Of a stretch of DNA of 11,775 nt, positions 6,979 through 11,775 are shown piece after piece; the stretch's first letter is position 1; every line of letters begins with the position of its first letter. The notes under the pieces were generated by a model. It made no database searches. It was not told where the DNA came from and worked only from the letters and a program-made list of their open reading frames with translations. The DNA is from Chloroflexota bacterium. GTDB lineage: Bacteria; Chloroflexota; Dehalococcoidia; DSTF01; JACRBR01. The stretch covers positions 1-11,775 of the forward strand of contig JACRBR010000012.1 of assembly GCA_016213125.1 (NCBI GenBank). The letters are read 5' to 3'. Both the position numbers and the translations under genes were made by a program.

Positions 6979-8106
6979 GTGGTCGCCGAGCACGAGCGGT
7001 CGCTGGAAGTCGTCGACATCCCCATCAACATGGGGCCGCAGCATCCGAGCACGCACGGCGTGTTCCGGATGGTGCTGATGGTCGATGGCGAGAAGTGCGT
7101 CGACGTGATCCCGCACATCGGGTACATGCACCGCGGCGGCGAGAAGCTGATGGAGGCGATGGACTTCCGCCAGGGCATCGGCTACTGCGACCGGACGGAG
7201 TACCTGGCGCAGTTCAGCGCGGAGCTGGCCTACGTGATGGCCGTCGAGCGGCTGATGGACGTGCAGGTTCCGGAGCGCGCGGAGTACATCCGCGTGATCC
7301 TGACGGAGCTGAACCGGCTTTCTAGCCACTTCATGTTCATGGGGGCGTTCGGCATCGACTCGGGCGTCTTCGGGACGAGCTTCACGTACGCGTTCCCGCA
7401 GCGCGAGTACCTGCAGGAGCTGTTCGAGGAAGTGAGCGGCGATCGGCTGATGTACGCGTACTTCCGCGTCGGCGGGCTGGCGTGGGAGGTGACGGACAAC
7501 TTCGTGCAGCGGTGCCACGAGGTGCTGAAGCACACGCAGCAGGGGATCCGCGATATCGACGAGCTGCTGACGAAGAACGAGATCTTCATCGGGCGGTGCC
7601 AGGGCATCGGCGCGTTCACGGCGGAGCAGGCGATCGCGAACGGGCTGAGCGGGCCGATGCTGCGGGCGTCCGGAGTGCCGTGGGATCTGCGGAAGGATGA
7701 GCCGTACTCGGTCTACGACCGCTTCAACTTCGAGATACCGGTCGGGAACTACGGCGACGTGTACGACCGCTACCTGGTACGGCTGGAGGAAATGCGGCAG
7801 TCGGTGAGCATCGTGGAGCAGGCGTTGGAACAGCTTCCGGCGGAGGGGCCGATCGTGGCGGAGAAGCTGCCCCGGCGGCTGCGGACGCCACCGGGCGAGG
7901 TGTACGCGAAGGTGGAGTCACCGCGCGGCGAGTGGGGCGTGTACCTGGTCTCGAAGGGTGGCGACAAGCCGTACCGGCTGAAGATGCGGTCGCCGTCGTT
8001 CTGCAATCTCTCGGCGTTGCGGGAGATGTGTTTGAACCAGTTCCTGGCGGACGCGGTGATGATCCTGGGCTCGATGGATATCGTGCTCTGCTGCGTGGAC
8101 AGGTAG
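6979..8106 (+). CDS. nuoD: NADH-quinone oxidoreductase subunit D (49-kDa subunit)
   Basis: Peripheral-arm subunit that forms the quinone-binding pocket together with NuoB; it descends from the large subunit of [NiFe] hydrogenases. The GTG at 6979 lies 2 nt after the nuoC stop, with a purine-rich GAGGAA just upstream. It yields 375 aa, and the conserved sequence starts almost at once. Visible motifs are NMGPQHPSTHGVFRMVL (17-33), HIGYMHRGGEKLME (46-59), CDRTEYLAQF (70-79), VGNYGDVYDRYLVRLEEMRQS and the C-terminal SMDIVLCCVDR. The quinone-contacting His and Tyr known in Thermus Nqo4 correspond to His26 and Tyr75, and their spacing of 49 is preserved. No nickel-binding cysteine pairs are present, as expected for complex I. 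The next gene is nuoH, 6 nt downstream, instead of nuoE. Confidence 0.96.
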   Translation: MVAEHERSLEVVDIPINMGPQHPSTHGVFRMVLMVDGEKCVDVIPHIGYMHRGGEKLMEAMDFRQGIGYCDRTEYLAQFSAELAYVMAVERLMDVQVPERAEYIRVILTELNRLSSHFMFMGAFGIDSGVFGTSFTYAFPQREYLQELFEEVSGDRLMYAYFRVGGLAWEVTDNFVQRCHEVLKHTQQGIRDIDELLTKNEIFIGRCQGIGAFTAEQAIANGLSGPMLRASGVPWDLRKDEPYSVYDRFNFEIPVGNYGDVYDRYLVRLEEMRQSVSIVEQALEQLPAEGPIVAEKLPRRLRTPPGEVYAKVESPRGEWGVYLVSKGGDKPYRLKMRSPSFCNLSALREMCLNQFLADAVMILGSMDIVLCCVDR

Positions 8107-8112
8107 GAGAAG

Positions 8113-9290
8113 ATGCTACTTGCGGCGCCTGCCATCGACATCGACCAGCCGTTCGTGAACGCGGCGCTGGGCCTCATCGCCTTCACACTGGTGATGACGG
8201 TGGGCGTGATGTACGCGACGTGGTACGAGCGCAAGATCGTGGCGCGGATGCAGTACCGGCTGGGGCCGACGCGGACGGGGCCGTTCGGTTTGCTGCAGCC
8301 GATCGCGGACACGTTCAAGCTGCTTACGAAGGAAGACCTGCGGCCGGCGACGGCTGACTTCGTCGCGTTCGAGCTGGCGGTGTTCTTGATCTTCATCCCG
8401 GCGCTTATGGTGTTCGTCGCCGTGCCCTTTACCGCCGACTGGTTCATCAGCGCCATTCCGCTGAGCCTCCTCTACATCCTTGCCGTGTCGGGACTGTCGT
8501 TCATCGGGTTCTTGCTTGCGGGCTGGGGCAGCGACAGCAAGTACGCCCTTCTGGGGGGCATGCGCGCGGCGGCGCAGCTGATCTCCTACGAGGTCCCACT
8601 AATCATGGCGATGGTGGGCGTGGTGATGGTGACGGGGACGGTCGACGCGTACCAGATGATCCTGTACCAGGACACGGTGCCGCTGATCGTCTGGCAGCCG
8701 CTGGGGTTCATGATCTTCCTGATCGCTTCGATCGCGGAGGTGGAACGGCCGCCGTTCGACATCCCGACGGGTGAGTCCGAGGTAGCGGGCGGCGTGTTCA
8801 TCGAGTACAGCGGCATCCGCTGGTCGATGTTCCAGCTCTCGTCGTACGTGAACATGTACGCGTTCGCGTTGCTGGGGGCGTTCGTGTTCATGGGCGGGTG
8901 GGAGTGGCCGTTCGGCACGGACGTGGGCTGGGGGCTGCAGCTCCTGCTGACGGTGGTGAAGATGTCACTCTTCATCGTGTTCTACCTGTGGGTGCGCGCC
9001 TCCTTCCCGCGGCTGCGGCCGGACCAGCTGATGTCGTACGCGTGGAAGGTGCTGATCCCGTTCTCGCTGGCGCAGATCTTCTTCAACGGCTTCATCATCG
9101 TCTACGATCTGCCGGACGTGGCGTACCTGATCTCGTCCGGGCTGCTGACGGTGGGCCTGGGATACTCGGCGATCTTCATCGTGCGGCGGGGTGAGCCGAG
9201 GAAGCCGCTGCAGATGGTGCCGGCGCGCGCCACGGCGCGAAAGCCGGAGCCGGAGCCGGCGGTGGTGGCGGCGGCGGAAGGAGCGGCCAC

Positions 9291-9294
<4 letters not shown>
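8113..9294 (+). CDS. nuoH: NADH-quinone oxidoreductase subunit H
   Basis: Membrane subunit that links the quinone site to the proton-pumping arm and forms part of the quinone entry channel. The 393-aa protein has about eight to nine membrane helices. Both family signatures are visible: YERKIVARMQYRLGPTRTGP (38-57) and ERPPFDIPTGESEVAGG (211-227) followed by EYSG. Between them, SDSKYALLGGMRAAAQLISY (140-159) matches the charged loop around the quinone pocket. About 25 C-terminal residues rich in Ala, Pro and Glu follow the last helix and look disordered. The ATG is preceded by AGGAGA at a short spacing of 2-3 nt. Its stop overlaps the nuoI GTG (GTGA). Confidence 0.96.
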
Positions 9295-9754
<460 letters not shown>

Positions 9755-9758
<4 letters not shown>

Positions 9759-10249
9759 CAGAGGTCTTCTTCTACATCTTTGCGGCGACGGTGATCGCGG
9801 GCGGCCTTGGCGTCGTGCTGCTGCGGAACATCGTGTACTCGGCGCTGACGCTGATCGCTTCGCTGATGGGAGTGGCGGGGATCTACATCCTGCTTTCTGT
9901 GGAATTCCTGGCGCTGGTGCAGGTGTTGATCTACGGCGGCGCCGTGATGGTGCTGATCTTGTTCGCGTTGATGCTGACGCGAACGAGAGAGTTGAAGGAC
10001 AATCTCGACGGCGACCAGAAACCACTGGCCGCCGTCGCTGCGCTCGCGCTGCTGGGGTCGTTCATCGCCGCCATCACGCAGACGACGTGGCCGCGGGACG
10101 TGAACCAGATCACGACGGTGCCGTTCAACGACATCGGGAATGCGCTGTTCGAGCGCTGGGCGGTTCCATTCGAGATCGCCTCCGGCGTGCTGCTTGTGGC
10201 CCTTGTCGGCGCGATCATCATCGCGATGCAGGAGGAGGGTGAGCGATGA
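9755..10249 (+). CDS. nuoJ: NADH-quinone oxidoreductase subunit J
   Basis: Membrane subunit of the complex I pumping arm next to NuoK and NuoA. The ATG at 9755 overlaps the nuoI stop by 4 nt (ATGA), giving 164 aa, the usual size; the frame is open further upstream inside nuoI, but those residues are a shadow. Five membrane helices are visible. The third, VQVLIYGGAVMVLILFALML (55-74), is the conserved helix that in known structures carries a pi-bulge involved in coupling. Glu50 lies just before it. The last helix, EIASGVLLVALVGAIIIAM (140-158), is also typical. The ribosome binding site is weak, so coupling to nuoI is likely. Confidence 0.94.
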
Positions 10250-10590
10250 TGGTGCCGCTCCTGCAGGAATCCGTGACGACGGGCGTCGAGCTGCAGCAGT
10301 ACGTCATCCTCAGCTCGATCCTGTTCTCCATCGGGGTGTACGGGGTGCTGGCGCGCCGAAACGCGGTGCTGATCCTGATGTCGGTCGAACTGATGCTGAA
10401 CGCGGTAAGCATCAACATGGTGGCGTTCGCGGTGTACACGGCGCCGACGCTGTTCGTGGGCATCATCTTCGCGATCTTCATCATCACGATCGCGGCCGCC
10501 GAGGTGGGTTTGGCGCTGGGGATCGTGCTGCGGGTGTTCCGCAACAGAGGGACGGCGAACGTAGACGAGATCGATTCGCTCAAGTGGTGA
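10246..10590 (+). CDS. nuoK: NADH-quinone oxidoreductase subunit K
   Basis: Small MrpC-like membrane subunit that takes part in proton transfer. The 114-aa protein has three helices. Its two membrane glutamates are in place: Glu48 in LILMSVELMLNA (42-53) and Glu86 in IAAAEVGLALGIVL (82-95). Their 38-residue spacing is close to that of the functional pair Glu36/Glu72 in E. coli. The ATG overlaps the nuoJ stop (ATGA) and is preceded by a strong AGGAGGGTG about 7 nt away. A second ATG follows immediately. This is the last gene of the tightly overlapping run; a 106-bp gap comes next. Confidence 0.95.
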   Translation: MMVPLLQESVTTGVELQQYVILSSILFSIGVYGVLARRNAVLILMSVELMLNAVSINMVAFAVYTAPTLFVGIIFAIFIITIAAAEVGLALGIVLRVFRNRGTANVDEIDSLKW

Positions 10591-10615
10591 GCGAGGGGTA
10601 GGCTTTGGCCGGTGC

Positions 10616-10636
10616 GGGCGAGGCAATGCCTCGCCC
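10616..10636. repeat. Near-perfect palindrome in the nuoK-nuoL gap
   Basis: Two perfect 10-bp arms, GGGCGAGGCA and TGCCTCGCCC, flank a single A. No T-tract follows, so it is a poor intrinsic terminator. The GC-rich GCGAGGCA/TGCCTCGC type resembles short dispersed palindromes that I recall from other high-GC genomes; this similarity is from memory. It could stabilise the 3' end of the nuoA-K message or tune expression between nuoK and nuoL. Confidence 0.75.
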
Positions 10637-10696
10637 CTGCGATGCCCGAGACAGGATGCGGGCGAAGGTTGGAGGACGGAGATTAGCGGATTCGGA

Positions 10697-11775
10697 ATGG
10701 ATGACGCATGGGTGTTGCCGGCGCTGCCGGTGGCTTCGTTCGTGGTCCTCCTGTTGGTGAGCCAGTACCTGCCGCGGAAGGGCGACTACATCGCGATCGG
10801 CGCGATGCTGGCTGCGTTCGTCGCGACGCTGATCATCGCGGCCGATATGGCCGACGTGCTGGGCGGCAGCGAACGCTTCGAGGGCGTGCACCGGAGCTGG
10901 GAGTGGATCGACATCCCCGGCTACCTGGATATCCGCATGGGCACGTTCGTCGATCAAATCACGCTGGTGATGCTGATCTGCGTGACGTTCGTGTCGCTGA
11001 TGGTCATGGTGTACTCGACCGGGTACATGCACGGGGACCGGCGATACGGGTGGTTCTACGCGATCGTGTCGCTGTTCACGGCGTCGATGCTGGCGCTGGT
11101 GCTGGCGGATAACCTGCTGATGCTCTACTTCGCGTGGGAGCTGGTGGGGCTCTGCTCGATGCTGCTGATCGGCTACTACCACGACAAGCAGTCCGCCGCG
11201 GAGGCGTCGAAGAAGGCGTTCATCACGACCCGCGTGGGCGACGTGGGGCTGCTCATCGGCATCATGATCCTGTTCTGGCAGTCGCCGGAGCACACGTTCA
11301 ACATCCACCAGATCCTGGAGTACGCGGAGAACGGCGAGATCAACCACACGTGGTTGACGGGCGCGGCGATCTGCATTTTCGCGGGGGCCGCGGGCAAGTC
11401 GGCGCAGTTCCCGTTGCACGTGTGGCTGCCGGACGCGATGGAAGGTCCGACGCCGGTCTCGGCGCTGATCCACGCAGCGACGATGGTCGTGGCGGGCGTG
11501 TACCTGGTCGCGCGGATGCTGCCGCTGTTCGAGCAGGTGCCGCACGTGATGGACCTCATCCTCGTGATCGGGCTGATCACGACGGTGATGTCGGCGCTCA
11601 TCGGGCTGGCGCAGCGGGACATCAAGCGGGTTGTCGCGTATTCAACGCTGAACTCCTCCGGCCCCTCCGCCAGGTTGTACACGAAGCCCATGAACCCGCT
11701 GTGGAACCCGATCGCATCGCCGACGCTCTCGAACACGACGATCCCGCTCACCGCCGCCAGCACCGCCAGCAGCAC
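10697..11775 (+). CDS. nuoL: NADH-quinone oxidoreductase subunit L, N-terminal part; interrupted by an inverted joint near 11650
   Basis: Antiporter-like proton-pumping subunit at the distal end of complex I. The ATG at 10697 begins MDDAWVLPALPVASF, and no better start is visible upstream; its ribosome binding site is weak. NuoL sequence is clear through residue 318. The membrane Glu148 in YFAWELVGLCS, Lys234 in AGAAGKSAQFPLHVWLPDAM (229-248), PTPVSALIHAATMV with His259, and DIKRVVAYSTL (308-318) are all present. The expected continuation is a SQLGYM- or NQLGYM-like helix, but the frame instead reads a polar, Pro/Ser/Thr-rich sequence unlike any membrane helix up to the window edge. A complete NuoL has about 600-700 residues, so half is missing. 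The stretch from about 11650 is inverted nuoL-like DNA. The frame has no stop before the edge, so the end given is that of the window, not of the gene. Confidence 0.88.
   Translation, partial: MDDAWVLPALPVASFVVLLLVSQYLPRKGDYIAIGAMLAAFVATLIIAADMADVLGGSERFEGVHRSWEWIDIPGYLDIRMGTFVDQITLVMLICVTFVSLMVMVYSTGYMHGDRRYGWFYAIVSLFTASMLALVLADNLLMLYFAWELVGLCSMLLIGYYHDKQSAAEASKKAFITTRVGDVGLLIGIMILFWQSPEHTFNIHQILEYAENGEINHTWLTGAAICIFAGAAGKSAQFPLHVWLPDAMEGPTPVSALIHAATMVVAGVYLVARMLPLFEQVPHVMDLILVIGLITTVMSALIGLAQRDIKRVVAYSTLNSSGPSARLYTKPMNPLWNPIASPTLSNTTIPLTAASTASS
11641..11775 (-). other. Inverted fragment that looks like the C-terminal half of nuoL
   Basis: Read on the minus strand from 11775, the sequence encodes a hydrophobic helix LLAVLAAVSGIVVF, then ESVGDAIGFHSGFMG, then FVYNLAEGPEEF, with no stop. 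This helix and amphipathic loop resemble the part of NuoL that follows its late membrane helices, roughly residues 480-530 in typical proteins. After that the minus frame runs into the antisense of the intact nuoL part and loses meaning. The fragment meets the plus-strand nuoL at TTCAACGCTGAA (11641-11652). Assignment to NuoL and not another antiporter-like subunit is probable, not certain. Confidence 0.6.

Noticed and set aside
5947..8106. Very long plus-strand open frame (719 codons) that starts inside nuoB
   Set aside because: Only its last 375 codons, from GTG 6979, are a real gene (nuoD). The earlier part is an out-of-frame reading of nuoB and nuoC with Arg/Gly-rich, domain-free sequence.
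10616..10636. Intrinsic terminator after nuoK
   Set aside because: The stem is strong but no T-run follows on either strand, and nuoL of the same complex lies directly downstream.
10580..11545. Minus-strand open frame of 321 codons opposite nuoL
   Set aside because: The product is His/Arg/Gln-rich with no membrane or domain pattern, while the plus strand carries unmistakable NuoL motifs.
11176..11640. Continuation of the minus-strand frame beyond the inverted fragment
   Set aside because: Only the part right of about 11641 looks like a protein; the rest is antisense to intact nuoL, so it is not one 199-residue gene.

Overview
The window is high-GC bacterial DNA with tightly packed genes. 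It holds two functional blocks separated by one regulator gene. The proteins (NuoB with a VPWPSPRQSD segment, NuoI with a C-terminal SRYDRKDL stretch, a winged-helix/BTAD/FHA regulator, a complex I cluster without nuoEFG) suggest a Chloroflexota-like organism, perhaps near Dehalococcoidia/Tepidiformia or Thermomicrobia. This placement is an inference from pattern memory, not from a search.

Block 1 (8..3858, minus strand) is a cobalamin uptake and salvage operon. Reading leftwards from about 3858: a sigma70-like promoter, a cobalamin riboswitch, a strong intrinsic terminator as its expression platform, then btuF (lipoprotein binding protein), btuC (permease), btuD (ATPase) and cobO (corrinoid adenosyltransferase). 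The genes are 2 nt apart or overlap by 4 nt (ATGA). The proteins would capture B12, import it, and convert it to adenosyl-B12. Low B12 should allow read-through of the terminator and high B12 should stop transcription before btuF.

Block 2 (3989..5104, plus strand) is a single regulator: a winged-helix DNA-binding domain, a bacterial transcriptional activation domain (BTAD) and an intact C-terminal FHA phosphothreonine-binding domain. It is divergent from the B12 operon and lies 157 bp upstream of nuoA.

Block 3 (5161..11775, plus strand) is a respiratory complex I operon in the order nuoA-B-C-D-H-I-J-K-L. A candidate promoter lies at 5161-5189. The NADH-oxidising module genes nuoE, nuoF and nuoG are absent from their usual place between nuoD and nuoH (6 nt apart). 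The complex either uses another electron donor or takes NuoEFG from elsewhere in the genome. Genes from nuoA to nuoK overlap or almost touch. A 106-bp gap holding a near-perfect palindrome separates nuoK from nuoL.

The most irregular point is the right end. NuoL reads normally to about residue 318 (about 11650) and then stops resembling NuoL. The last roughly 125 bases make sense only on the opposite strand, where they encode what looks like a later, more C-terminal part of NuoL. The switch occurs at an imperfect 12-bp palindrome. This is an inverted joint inside nuoL, most simply a chimeric assembly or foldback, less likely a real inversion. Apart from this I see no mobile element, CRISPR array, tRNA or rRNA, and no clearly new system. 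The window is mostly ordinary core metabolism with a few points worth checking.
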